Assembly (NCBI RefSeq): GCF_047238125.1
Contig: NZ_JBDFMH010000001.1
Location: 3,038,001 to 3,102,000, forward strand
Direction of reading: 5' to 3'
Source: JBDFMH01 sp047238125
GTDB taxonomy: Bacteria > Pseudomonadota > Alphaproteobacteria > Sphingomonadales > Sphingomonadaceae
Length of the DNA stretch: 64,000 nt
Shown: positions 24,289 to 34,400 of the stretch, in pieces
Layout of the letters: the number at the start of each line of letters is the position of its first letter
Position numbering within the stretch: the stretch's first letter is position 1
The notes under the pieces: model-generated
Seen by the model: the letters and a program-made list of their open reading frames with translations, nothing else
Told to the model about the DNA's origin: nothing
The model's database searches: none
Made by a program: the position numbers and the translations under genes

Positions 24289-25254
24289 GTGCGCCATCTT
24301 GCGATCCTGCTGCTGCTTGCCGTCTTCCTTGCCCTGGGCGGGGCGATGCGCGTCCATCGGTTCGATCCCGCGCCGATCATCCATGCACGGCCCGTCCCGC
24401 TGGACCGCGATCGACCCGATCTTCGGCAGGTAGGGCGGCTGACCTTCGTCGCCGGCTGGTCGCTATCCAGCCGCGAGGCCGACATGGGCGGCATATCATC
24501 GATGAGCATCGTGGGGAGGCGCGTGACTACATTGTCCGATCGCGGCACCGTGATCGCGTTCGACGTGCCGACCGGCGGCCTTGCGGGCGATGCACGCCTG
24601 TCGCCGCTGCCGGAAACACCTGGCGACCGAACCTACAAGGGCGGGCGCGACAGCGAATCGATGACGATCGATCGGGCGACGGGCCGGCTTTGGGTAGGGT
24701 TCGAAGGCGCCAACGCGATCTGGCGCTACGGAGCCGGACTGGCGACCAGCGAGGGCGGCACGGCGCCGCCGCAGATGGCGGACTGGTCATCGAACTCGGG
24801 GCCGGAGGCGATCGTGCGGTTGCCGGACGGACGTTTCCTGGTCTTTGCCGAAGGCAAGCGCGGGCCGCGCGGGGGCCGCGAGGCGCTGCTGTTCGCGGGC
24901 GATCCCAGCCGCAAAGGGATGCGTGCGATCCGTTTCGAGTATCGGCCGCCCGAAGGCTATCGCCCGACCGAGGCGGCGCTGCTGCCCGATGGCCAGGTGC
25001 TGCTCCTAAACCGGCGCGCATCGCTTCGCGATGGCGTGTCGGCGGTGATCGAGCGAATCGATCCGGCCCGGATCAGGCCGGGGCAGATCGTGCCGGCGGA
25101 GCGGATCGCACGGATCGCGCCGCCGCTGATCGTCGACAATCTCGAGGCGATGGCAGTCACCCGCGAGCGCGGGCGCACGATGCTGTGGATCGCGTCGGAC
25201 GACAATTTCCTGTTCTTCCAGCGCACGTTGCTGCTGAAGTTCGCGCTGGATTGA
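24289..25254 (+). CDS. Esterase-like activity of phytase family protein
   Basis: A 321-aa protein with an N-terminal signal anchor (MRHLAILLLLAVFLALGGA) and a beta-propeller-like body of the phytase-esterase-like family (PF13449): GGISSMSIVGRRVTTLSDRG, RDSESMTIDRATGRLWVGFE, NSGPEAIVRLPDGRFLVFAE, NLEAMAVT. It is probably periplasmic or membrane anchored. The biochemical role of this family is not established. GTG start, required to include the signal sequence. Confidence 0.78.
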   Translation: MRHLAILLLLAVFLALGGAMRVHRFDPAPIIHARPVPLDRDRPDLRQVGRLTFVAGWSLSSREADMGGISSMSIVGRRVTTLSDRGTVIAFDVPTGGLAGDARLSPLPETPGDRTYKGGRDSESMTIDRATGRLWVGFEGANAIWRYGAGLATSEGGTAPPQMADWSSNSGPEAIVRLPDGRFLVFAEGKRGPRGGREALLFAGDPSRKGMRAIRFEYRPPEGYRPTEAALLPDGQVLLLNRRASLRDGVSAVIERIDPARIRPGQIVPAERIARIAPPLIVDNLEAMAVTRERGRTMLWIASDDNFLFFQRTLLLKFALD

Positions 25255-25281
25255 GACTTCGCGACGGGCGCACACGCGAAA

Positions 25282-25308
25282 CGCCCGCCCGGCGATGCCG
25301 GACGGGCG
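25282..25308. terminator. Hairpin between convergent genes
   Basis: CGCCCG-c-CCGGC-GAT-GCCGG-a-CGGGCG forms an 11-bp stem with one mismatch and a 3-base loop. On the minus strand it is followed by TTTCG. It lies between the phytase-like gene and rpmB and may serve both. Confidence 0.55.
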
Positions 25309-25324
25309 ATCAGATCTCGGCAGT

Positions 25325-25342
25325 CCGGGCCGTCAGGCCCGG
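25325..25342 (-). terminator. Second hairpin after rpmB
   Basis: CCGGGCC-GTCA-GGCCCGG is a perfect 7-bp stem with a 4-base loop only 7 bases after the rpmB stop codon. There is no U-run; it probably assists the neighbouring hairpin. Confidence 0.4.
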
Positions 25343-25349
25343 GCGCGGA

Positions 25350-25637
25350 TCAGGCGGCGACGGCCTTCTTGGCGATCTGCCGCTTCAGGCGGCGCGCGCG
25401 CAGCGACAGCTTGTCTTCCGATGTCTTCAGCAGCCAGTTGTCCAGCCCGCCGACATGCTCGACCGAGCGCAGCCCGTGCGTGGAGACGCGCAGCTTGACG
25501 CCTTCGCCCAGCGCGTCCGAGATCAGCGTCACATTCTGCAAGTTCGGCAGAAAGGTCCGCTTGGTCTTGTTGTTGGCGTGGGACACATTGTGGCCCACCT
25601 GACGGCCCTTGCCGGTCAGCTCGCAAATGCGCGACAT
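25350..25637 (-). CDS. rpmB: 50S ribosomal protein L28
   Basis: A 95-aa large-subunit ribosomal protein, of the long form usual in alphaproteobacteria. The N-terminus MSRICELTGKGRQVGHNVSH and the segment KRTFLPNLQNV are diagnostic. It is a single gene on the minus strand with two hairpins behind it. The longer open frame upstream is not coding. Confidence 0.96.
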   Translation of the reverse strand: MSRICELTGKGRQVGHNVSHANNKTKRTFLPNLQNVTLISDALGEGVKLRVSTHGLRSVEHVGGLDNWLLKTSEDKLSLRARRLKRQIAKKAVAA

Positions 25638-25794
25638 GTCTTCGTCCTGGTAATCGGGGTTGCCCGGAAAGTGGGGGCGGATAACCGCCGCATGCGGATT
25701 CGTCAAGCAGAGCCGACCGCTTGTTGATCGTTCCAGTGATGCAACCGTTTCGGAAAGCTCGCGTTGGGCGTGCATTAACAGGAGGGACATTCCA

Positions 25795-26049
25795 ATGCGT
25801 GCAGGAATCATCGTCGTCGTCGTGCTGCTCGCGATCGCCGCGATCGCCACGGGCTTCGTCGATCTGAGGAGCAAGGGCGGCGCGCTGCCCGAGGTGCAGG
25901 TCAAGGGCGGTGATCTTCCGTCGGTGGATGCGGATGTCGGCTCGATCGACGTCGGCACGAAGACCGAGACGATCGAAGTGCCGAAGGTCGAAACCACGAC
26001 CGAGAAGGTTGAGCTGCCGACCGTCGACGTGAAGAAGGCGGGCGAATAA
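25795..26049 (+). CDS. Small membrane-anchored protein with Val/Glu/Pro tail
   Basis: An 84-aa protein. One N-terminal transmembrane helix (about 4–20) is followed by an acidic, repetitive tail with KGGALPEVQVKGGDLPSVD and EVPKVETTTEKVELPTV. A strong AGGAGG site 9 bases ahead fixes the ATG. It lies 18 bases before a Pmp3-like gene and may be co-expressed with it. I recognise no family. The periplasmic tail could bridge to envelope components; this is inference. Confidence 0.7.
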   Translation: MRAGIIVVVVLLAIAAIATGFVDLRSKGGALPEVQVKGGDLPSVDADVGSIDVGTKTETIEVPKVETTTEKVELPTVDVKKAGE

Positions 26050-26067
26050 GCCTGAGGGAGCCGCGAC

Positions 26068-26256
26068 ATGCCGATCCTTGCCATCATCGCGGCCATCCTG
26101 CTGCCTCCGCTGGGCGTTTACATCGCCCGGCGGAGCCTGGGTCCCGCTTTCTGGGTGTCAGTCCTGCTGACGCTGATCGGTTGGGTACCGGGCGTCATTT
26201 TCGCCCTTGTGGTGATCGCGAAGCCCGATGTGATGCCCGCGCGCATCAGCGGCTGA
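26068..26256 (+). CDS. YqaE/Pmp3 family membrane protein
   Basis: A 62-aa protein with two transmembrane helices and the PF01679 pattern LPPLGVYIARR ... WVSVLLTLIGWVPGVIFALVV. Members of this family are linked to membrane potential and to salt or cold stress. Preceded by GAGGGAG. Confidence 0.85.
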   Translation: MPILAIIAAILLPPLGVYIARRSLGPAFWVSVLLTLIGWVPGVIFALVVIAKPDVMPARISG

Positions 26257-26298
26257 TCGCGCTGGCATGCAGGACCGGCGCTCACTAAGTGCAGGTCC

Positions 26299-27645
26299 AT
26301 GCTGACCGTATCCGAAGCCCAGTCCCGCGTCGCCGATCTGGTCGCTGCCGCCACGCGTAGCGGTGCAGATGCCGCCGATGCGCTCTATGCCTGCGATGCC
26401 GCGACGCAGGTGTCCGTCCGGCTTGGTGCGCTTGAGGATGTTGGTCGGTCCGAGGGCGAGGAAATAGGCCTGCGCGTGTTCGTCGGCCGGCGTTCTGCCA
26501 GCGTGTCGTCGTCCGACCTGTCGCCCGATGCGCTTGGCGTGCTCGTGGAGCGCGCCGTTGCGATGGCACGCGAGGCTCCCGAGGATCCCTGGTCCGGCCT
26601 GGCGCCGCAGGATCGGCTGATGCACGGCACGGCCCCTAATCTGGATCTAGTCGACCGTCATTCGGCGGAGCCGGCCGCGCTGAAGGAACGCGCGCTGGCG
26701 GCCGAGGATGCGGCGCGCGCCATCGCCGGCGTCACCAACAGCGAAGGGGCCGGCGCCAGCGCCAACCACGCATTGATCGCGATCGGCACCAGCCACGGTT
26801 TCACCGGCGGCTATGAGACGACCGGCTTCGGCTGTTCGGCCAGCGTGATCGCGGGCAGCGGCGCCGGCATGCAGCGCGACTACGCCTATCATTCGGCGCG
26901 CCATCAGGCGGATCTCGAGGATCCGGCCACGGTCGGCCAGCGCGCGGGCGAGCGCGCGGTCGCCCGGCTGAACCCCGGCAAGCTGGCCAGCGGGCCGATG
27001 CCGGTGCTGTTCGATCCGCGTGTTGGCGCCGGGCTGCTTGGCCATCTGGTTGGCGCGATCACGGGATCGGCGATCGCGCGCAAGACCAGTTTCCTGCTCG
27101 ATGCGCTGGGCAGCCAGATCTTTGCGAAGGGCGTCACGATCAGCGATGATCCACATCGCCCGCGCGGTCTGCGCTCGCGTCCGTTCGACGGCGAGGGACT
27201 GCCGACCGGCCCACGCGATATCGTGGCCGATGGCGTGCTGACCGGGTGGCTGATGGATTCGGCCTCCGCCCGTCAGCTGCACCTGGAGCCGACCGGCCAT
27301 GCCACGCGCGGGATCGGCGGCAGCCCGGGCGCGGGGGCCAGCAACCTGTTCCTCGAACGCGGGCTCGTCAGCGTCGAGGGGCTGATGAGCGACATCCGGC
27401 TGGGCGTGTTCGTGACTGAGCTGATCGGACAGGGCGTGAACGGCGTCACCGGCGACTATAGCCGCGGCGCATCCGGCTTCGTGATCCGCGACGGCGCGCT
27501 GGCCGAGCCGGTGGCCGAGATCACGATTGCCGGCAATCTGAAGGACATGTTCCGGCAGCTGACAGCGGCCGATGACCTGGTGTTCCGCCGCGCGATAGAC
27601 GTGCCCACGATCCGGATCGACGGGATGACGATCGCCGGTGCCTGA
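26299..27645 (+). CDS. pmbA: TldD/PmbA family metalloprotease, PmbA-type
   Basis: A 448-aa protein of the TldD/TldE family (PF01523). In characterised systems TldE/PmbA pairs with TldD to form a protease that degrades unfolded or leader peptides; TldD carries the zinc site and PmbA lacks it. Segments seen: GADAADALY, EEIGLRVFVGRRSA, GVTNSEGAGAS, YHSARH and the C-terminal GVNGVTGDYSRGASGFVI. No tldD lies nearby. The stop overlaps the next gene by 8 bases. Confidence 0.88.
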   Translation: MLTVSEAQSRVADLVAAATRSGADAADALYACDAATQVSVRLGALEDVGRSEGEEIGLRVFVGRRSASVSSSDLSPDALGVLVERAVAMAREAPEDPWSGLAPQDRLMHGTAPNLDLVDRHSAEPAALKERALAAEDAARAIAGVTNSEGAGASANHALIAIGTSHGFTGGYETTGFGCSASVIAGSGAGMQRDYAYHSARHQADLEDPATVGQRAGERAVARLNPGKLASGPMPVLFDPRVGAGLLGHLVGAITGSAIARKTSFLLDALGSQIFAKGVTISDDPHRPRGLRSRPFDGEGLPTGPRDIVADGVLTGWLMDSASARQLHLEPTGHATRGIGGSPGAGASNLFLERGLVSVEGLMSDIRLGVFVTELIGQGVNGVTGDYSRGASGFVIRDGALAEPVAEITIAGNLKDMFRQLTAADDLVFRRAIDVPTIRIDGMTIAGA

Positions 27646-28417
27646 AACGCTTCTCGATGCAGTCAGCGCGGTCGCGGCCGATGTCGGCCGGATGGTGCAC
27701 GGCCGCTGGCAGCAGGATTTTCGGCGCTGGGAGAAGCTGCCGGGCCATCCGGTGTGCGAGGTCGACCTGGAAGCGGATGTCATGCTGCGCGAACGGCTGC
27801 GCGCGATTGATCCCGAAGCCGGCTGGCTATCGGAGGAGACGATCAATTCGGCGGACCGGCTGATGCGGGTGCGCGCCTGGGTCGTCGATCCAATCGACGG
27901 CACGCGCGACTATATCCGCGGCCGCGACGGCTGGGCGGTGTCGATCGCGCTGGTTGAAGGTGGCAGCGCAGTGCTGGGCGTCCTCGATGCTCCGGCGCGG
28001 GGGGAACAGTGGCGAGCGCAGGCGGGCCAGGGCGCCACGCGCAACGGGGCGGCGATCGCCGCATCCGATCGCACCGTGCTTCCGGGTGCCCGCGTGCCGG
28101 CCGATGGATTGCCCAAGGCGGACTCTGATCTGGTGGCGGTGCACAAGCCGAATTCGATCGCGCTCAGGATGGCAATGGTGGCTGCCGGACAGGCAGACCT
28201 GCTGGCTACGCTGCGCTGGGGCCACGAATGGGATATCGCCGCCGCCGCCCTAATTGCGCAGGAGGCCGGGGCGATCGTGACCGACGCACAGGGCCAGCCG
28301 CTCCGATTCAATTCGACCAAGGGCGAGATGTTCGGCGTGTTGGCGACGGCGCCGGCGATCCATGCCGCCGCGGTCGACCGGCTGGCCGGCCGGGCAGCGG
28401 CAGCGCGGGTGCGCTGA
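27638..28417 (+). CDS. Inositol monophosphatase family protein (CysQ-like)
   Basis: A 259-aa Mg-dependent phosphatase of the IMPase/3'(2'),5'-bisphosphate nucleotidase superfamily. Motifs: LSEET (metal Glu), VVDPIDGTRDYIRG (the DPIDGT metal site) and GHEWDIAAAALIAQEAGAIVTD. The substrate may be inositol phosphate, PAP or a sugar phosphate. It starts at a GTG overlapping pmbA. Pairing of pmbA with this gene recurs in alphaproteobacteria. Confidence 0.85.
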   Translation: MPETLLDAVSAVAADVGRMVHGRWQQDFRRWEKLPGHPVCEVDLEADVMLRERLRAIDPEAGWLSEETINSADRLMRVRAWVVDPIDGTRDYIRGRDGWAVSIALVEGGSAVLGVLDAPARGEQWRAQAGQGATRNGAAIAASDRTVLPGARVPADGLPKADSDLVAVHKPNSIALRMAMVAAGQADLLATLRWGHEWDIAAAALIAQEAGAIVTDAQGQPLRFNSTKGEMFGVLATAPAIHAAAVDRLAGRAAAARVR

Positions 28418-28433
28418 CACTGCCCGGCTGCGA

Positions 28434-30506
<2,073 letters not shown>

Positions 30507-30551
30507 CTCTGATCTCCTGCAGGCGCGGATCGGCCGGCTGTTCAGCGACCC

Positions 30552-30576
30552 AACGCATCGCGGCGATATGTGTCCC
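30552..30576 (-). promoter_or_regulatory. EcfG-like general stress promoter for katE
   Basis: On the minus strand GGGAC-N16-CGTT matches the alphaproteobacterial EcfG (sigma-EcfG) consensus GGAAC-N16/17-CGTT with one mismatch at the -35 element. The -10 element is 45 bases before the katE ATG. Catalases are common members of this regulon. Confidence 0.4.
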
Positions 30577-30682
30577 CCCGCTTGATCGAGATCATGACGT
30601 TGCTGAAGGAAGCCCGCGGCCCGGCTTGGCAAGTCGCGCCGCGCACCCGATAGTCGCGGCCGACACAGGGGGGACATTCAGG

Positions 30683-32425
30683 ATGCGAATCAGCTTCTTC
30701 GCGCTTGCGCTGGCGCTTGCTTCACCGGTGGCGGCCGCACCCGCCGACGATCTGAAGACGGTGATCGACGAAAGCTGGCAGTTCTTCCTGCAGGCGAACC
30801 CGGTCTATGCCACGTCGCTCGGCGAGCGGCGCTACGACGACAAGGTGCCCGATCCCTCGCTGGCGGCGCGCGATGCTGAGGCCGCGAAGGCCAACGAGTT
30901 CGTCAAGCGGCTCGATGCCATTCCCGATGCCGGGTTGTCGCCGGCCGATCGCACCAACAAGGCGATCCTGCGCCGCAGCCTGGCCGAGTGGGCGGAGGGC
31001 AATCGCTATCCGCAGCGGGTGATGCTGTTCACCACCTATTCCAGCTGGCCGCAGCAGTTCGCCGGCATGGCGGATGGGCTGCCGTTCCGCACCCGCGCTG
31101 ATTATGAGAGCTACCTGAAGCGGCTGGCGCAATATCCGGCGGTCAACGCCGAATCGCTGAAGATCACAAAGCAGGCGGTGGCCGGCGGCTACGTGCTGCC
31201 GTGCGTGACGCTCGGAGGGCTCGAGAAATCGGTGCGGGGCGTGGTGGTGGCGGATCCGACCAAGTCGCGGCTCTACGAGCCGTTCACCCGCGCCAAACCG
31301 GGCGACATGAGCGATGCCGACTGGCGCGCGATGCAGTCCCGTGCCGGCACCTTGGTCAGCACCACCATCAACCCGGAATTCACCAAGCTCGCCGATTATT
31401 TCCGCGACGATTACCTGCCGAAATGCCGCAAGACGGTGGGGGTCTCCGCGCTGCCGCAGGGCAAGGATTATTACGCCTACCGTGTCCGCGTCGAGACGAC
31501 GACCGACATGACGCCCGACCAGATCCACCAGCTCGGCCTGTCCGAAGTGAAGCGGATCCGCGCCGAGATGGAGGCGGTGTCGAAGAAGGCGGGTTATCCA
31601 ACCCGCGAGGCGTTCATCCAGACACTGCGGACCGATCCCAAATATTACGCCAAGACGCCCGAGGAACTGATGTCGGCGGCGTCACGCATGGCCAAGATCA
31701 TCGATGGCAAGATGCCCAGCCTGTTCGGCCGGCTGCCGCGGCTGCCTTATGGTGTGAAGGAGATCCCGGCCGAAACCGCGGAAGGGACGACGACGGCCTA
31801 TTACATGCCCGGATCTGCGGCCAGCGGCATCGCCGGCTTCTATTATGTGAATACCTCAAAGCTCGATCAGCGTCCGCTATGGGAGCTGCCCGCGCTGACG
31901 GTGCATGAGGCGGTGCCCGGCCATCACCACCAGCTAGCGCTGCAGCAGGAGCTGGAGCTGCCCGACTTCCGCAAGCACGCCGCCTTCTTCACGGCGTTCG
32001 TCGAAGGCTGGGGGCTCTATTCGGAGCGGTTGGGGATCGAGATGGGCATCTACGACACGCCCGAGAAGAATATGGGCCGCCTGTCGTACGAGATGTGGCG
32101 CGCCTGCCGCCTGGTCGTCGATACCGGACTGCACGCAAAGGGCTGGACCAAAGAACAGGCAGTCGCCTTCATGACCGACAATTCGGCCTTGTCGGCCGCC
32201 AATATCGATGCCGAGGTCAACCGCTATATCAGCTGGCCGGGCCAGGCGCTGGCCTACAAGCTGGGCGAACTCAAGATCCGCGCGCTGCGTACGAAAGCGG
32301 AAAAGGCGCTGGGCACCGGCTTCTCGCTGCCGCGCTTCCACGATGCCGTGCTGGGCCAGGGATCGGTGCCGCTCGACGTGCTGGAAGCGCAGGTCGATGG
32401 CTGGATCGCTGGCGGCGGGAAGTGA
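30683..32425 (+). CDS. DUF885 family secreted protein (peptidase-like)
   Basis: A 580-aa exported protein with signal peptide MRISFFALALALASPVAAA. The DUF885 (PF05960) core contains LTVHEAVPGHHHQLAL, an HExxxGHH arrangement resembling gluzincin metallopeptidases, followed by FVEGWGLYSERLG whose Glu could be the third ligand. C-terminal WPGQALAYKLGELKIR is conserved in the family. Probably a periplasmic zinc peptidase; substrate unknown. Divergent from katE. Confidence 0.87.
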   Translation: MRISFFALALALASPVAAAPADDLKTVIDESWQFFLQANPVYATSLGERRYDDKVPDPSLAARDAEAAKANEFVKRLDAIPDAGLSPADRTNKAILRRSLAEWAEGNRYPQRVMLFTTYSSWPQQFAGMADGLPFRTRADYESYLKRLAQYPAVNAESLKITKQAVAGGYVLPCVTLGGLEKSVRGVVVADPTKSRLYEPFTRAKPGDMSDADWRAMQSRAGTLVSTTINPEFTKLADYFRDDYLPKCRKTVGVSALPQGKDYYAYRVRVETTTDMTPDQIHQLGLSEVKRIRAEMEAVSKKAGYPTREAFIQTLRTDPKYYAKTPEELMSAASRMAKIIDGKMPSLFGRLPRLPYGVKEIPAETAEGTTTAYYMPGSAASGIAGFYYVNTSKLDQRPLWELPALTVHEAVPGHHHQLALQQELELPDFRKHAAFFTAFVEGWGLYSERLGIEMGIYDTPEKNMGRLSYEMWRACRLVVDTGLHAKGWTKEQAVAFMTDNSALSAANIDAEVNRYISWPGQALAYKLGELKIRALRTKAEKALGTGFSLPRFHDAVLGQGSVPLDVLEAQVDGWIAGGGK

Positions 32426-32453
32426 TTGACTCCTCCCCGCGCCGGGGAGGATC

Positions 32454-32843
32454 TTAGGGCACGCCTGCGGCTTCGCGCTTCGCCTGCTCGCGTTCCTCGC
32501 GGGCCATCCGCATGAATTGCTGGAAGCAGCCGGTCTGCCCGTTCGATCCGTTGACCGAACAGCTGTTGGGCAGGCCGGACCGGCCGACCCATTCCAGCTC
32601 GCGCGCAGTGTTCGCCCAGCTCTGGCCTCCGCGATCCGCCTTCTTCTCGCGAAAGCGCTTCGGCACGCGGTACCGCTCATTCTCGGGAAGGCGCGCACAG
32701 ACGATGATCTCGTCGTCATCCCCCTTCGGGCACGCGTCCTCACCAAATACGAGCAGGGTAGCGACGCGTTCGGGCGGGGTGGCGGTCTGCGCCGCGATCG
32801 GCGGGGCCAGCATCAACAGGCTGGCGAAAGCGGTGGCGAGCAT
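32454..32843 (-). CDS. Small secreted protein with conserved cysteines, copy 1
   Basis: A 129-aa protein with a signal peptide (MLATAFASLLMLAPPIAAQ). The mature part has EDACPKGDDDEIIVCARLPENERYRVP, then NSCSVNGSNGQTGCFQQFMR and a basic helix. The four cysteines could form disulfides in the periplasm. It resembles the next gene in all of these elements. No known function; a sphingomonad-type hypothetical. Confidence 0.7.
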   Translation of the reverse strand: MLATAFASLLMLAPPIAAQTATPPERVATLLVFGEDACPKGDDDEIIVCARLPENERYRVPKRFREKKADRGGQSWANTARELEWVGRSGLPNSCSVNGSNGQTGCFQQFMRMAREEREQAKREAAGVP

Positions 32844-32932
32844 CAGGCGCGATCCCTTGTCGTGTCGGCGGTCATGTCTGCCGACCACGCGCTGCCGCGG
32901 CTGACCCGGACGTGAACGACCGGGCCCGGCGA

Positions 32933-33313
32933 TCAGAATTCGATGTTGGCGGGCTTGCCGTTCTGGCGGTCTTCCTCGCGCGCGTTGCGCAACCGCTGGC
33001 GATAACAGCCGGTCTGCCCGCCCGCGCCGGAAGGCGAGCAGCTGTCAATGCCGGTCTGGACCTGTCCCTCGCGATCCATCGCATTGACCGCCTTCTGGTT
33101 CAGCACAGCCTGTGGCTGGGCCGGGGCGTTTTCACGCAGTGGATCGCGATAGCGCTCGGTTTCCGGTGCACGCACGCAGATTTCGTTTTCGGGGCAGGGA
33201 TCGTTGCCGAAGATGCGCAAGATACGTTCAGGCCGCTGGGCATCGGCCGAAGCTGGCAAAGCAAACCCGCCGGCAATCATCGTAACGGCGGCGGCGAAAA
33301 GAGCGATCTTCAT
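32933..33313 (-). CDS. Small secreted protein with conserved cysteines, copy 2
   Basis: A 126-aa protein with a signal peptide (MKIALFAAAVTMIAGGFALPASA). It shares the layout of its downstream neighbour: NDPCPENEICVRAPETERYRDP, then DSCSPSGAGGQTGCYRQRLRNAREE. The shared pattern C-P-x(3–7)-E-I-x-V-C / C-x(8)-GQTGC and the same C-terminal basic helix show tandem duplication with divergence. Function unknown. Confidence 0.72.
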   Translation of the reverse strand: MKIALFAAAVTMIAGGFALPASADAQRPERILRIFGNDPCPENEICVRAPETERYRDPLRENAPAQPQAVLNQKAVNAMDREGQVQTGIDSCSPSGAGGQTGCYRQRLRNAREEDRQNGKPANIEF

Positions 33314-33370
33314 GAGCCTGATCCTGTTTCCTGTCGCATGGCCAACGCCTGAACGATCATCCCGGTGCCT

Positions 33371-33910
33371 TCAGATTCGTTTGCTGACCGCAATCGCCGC
33401 CCGGCAGCCAAGCCGAATCATCGCCGACATCAGCGGATAGCCCGGCGCGCGTTCGGCGCCGTGCGCGATCGCGGTATCGCGATGCTCCACTTCCTCAGCC
33501 CGGAACTCTTCGATCACGGCGCCCAGTTCGGGATCGCTGTCACCGAGCTCGACCAACTGCGCGCCATAATGCCGATCGATCTCGGTCTCGATCGCGGCCG
33601 TGCAGGCCATCGCCGCATCCGGACCGATCAGCGCGGTGCCGGCGCCCAGCGCATAGCCCGCCACGTTCCACAACGGCTGCAGCAGTGTTGGCCGCACCCC
33701 GCGTTCGGCGATCATCCGATCGAAACGGACGCGATGGCGTTCCTCCTGGGCAGCCATGCCGGCAATGATCCGCGCAGCGGGGCTGCGGCTGCCCATGACC
33801 GCCAGCTGCCCGGCATAGATGCGGGTCGCGCCATATTCGCCCGCCTGATCGACGCGCAGCATCGCCGCGCGTTCGGCGTCGCTTATCGGGATCGGGGATG
33901 CTTGAGCCAT
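33371..33910 (-). CDS. coq7: Demethoxyubiquinone hydroxylase (Coq7 family)
   Basis: A 179-aa di-iron monooxygenase of ubiquinone synthesis, peripheral to the inner membrane. Iron ligands appear in DQAGEYGATRIYAGQ, EERHR (ExxH) and in the second half EEVEHRD (ExxH). The length equals that of short bacterial Coq7 proteins. It starts inside the dsbB end (28-base overlap), so the two are co-transcribed. Confidence 0.9.
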   Translation of the reverse strand: MAQASPIPISDAERAAMLRVDQAGEYGATRIYAGQLAVMGSRSPAARIIAGMAAQEERHRVRFDRMIAERGVRPTLLQPLWNVAGYALGAGTALIGPDAAMACTAAIETEIDRHYGAQLVELGDSDPELGAVIEEFRAEEVEHRDTAIAHGAERAPGYPLMSAMIRLGCRAAIAVSKRI

Positions 33911-34347
33911 AGCATCACTATGGCGACGAAGCCGCCGATCGAAAAGAGCGCGTTCCACCCGGCAAGCGAAATCCCCGCCAGCGCCCATTGTGGCGCATCG
34001 CAGCGGACCAGCGGCGTGGCCAGTATATCGGCCAGCGAACCGCCCTGGCTGAGCGTCGAACAGCGGGTCAGCCCTTCCCACCAGCCATATTCGACCCCGG
34101 CGTGGAACGCGCCGATCAGTCCGCTCGCCAGGATCGCGAGCGCCGCCAGCAGCACCAGTGGCCGCGCGACGGACCGCAGCACGAAGGCCAAAGCTGCGAT
34201 GACGATCGCCGCATAGTGCGGCCAGCGCTGCCAGTGGCACATTTCGCACGGGTAGAGTCCGCCCAGATATTGCGATCCGAGCGCGCCCGCCATCAGCGCG
34301 GCGGGCAGGAGGAGCGCGATCAGGCGCGCCTTGGCGAACGGGGTCAT
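33883..34347 (-). CDS. dsbB: Disulfide bond formation protein B
   Basis: A 154-aa four-helix inner-membrane protein that reoxidises DsbA using ubiquinone. The first redox pair is YPCEMCHWQRWPH (CxxC) and the second pair is spread over TRCSTLSQ ... VRCDAPQW. Co-localisation with the ubiquinone gene coq7 is notable because DsbB passes electrons to ubiquinone. An ATG five codons upstream is an alternative start. Confidence 0.9.
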   Translation of the reverse strand: MTPFAKARLIALLLPAALMAGALGSQYLGGLYPCEMCHWQRWPHYAAIVIAALAFVLRSVARPLVLLAALAILASGLIGAFHAGVEYGWWEGLTRCSTLSQGGSLADILATPLVRCDAPQWALAGISLAGWNALFSIGGFVAIVMLWLKHPRSR

Positions 34348-34400
34348 GGCGGTCCGATGCATGGCCGCCGCCCCGATCAGGTCGGGGCGGCGGGAGAGGA

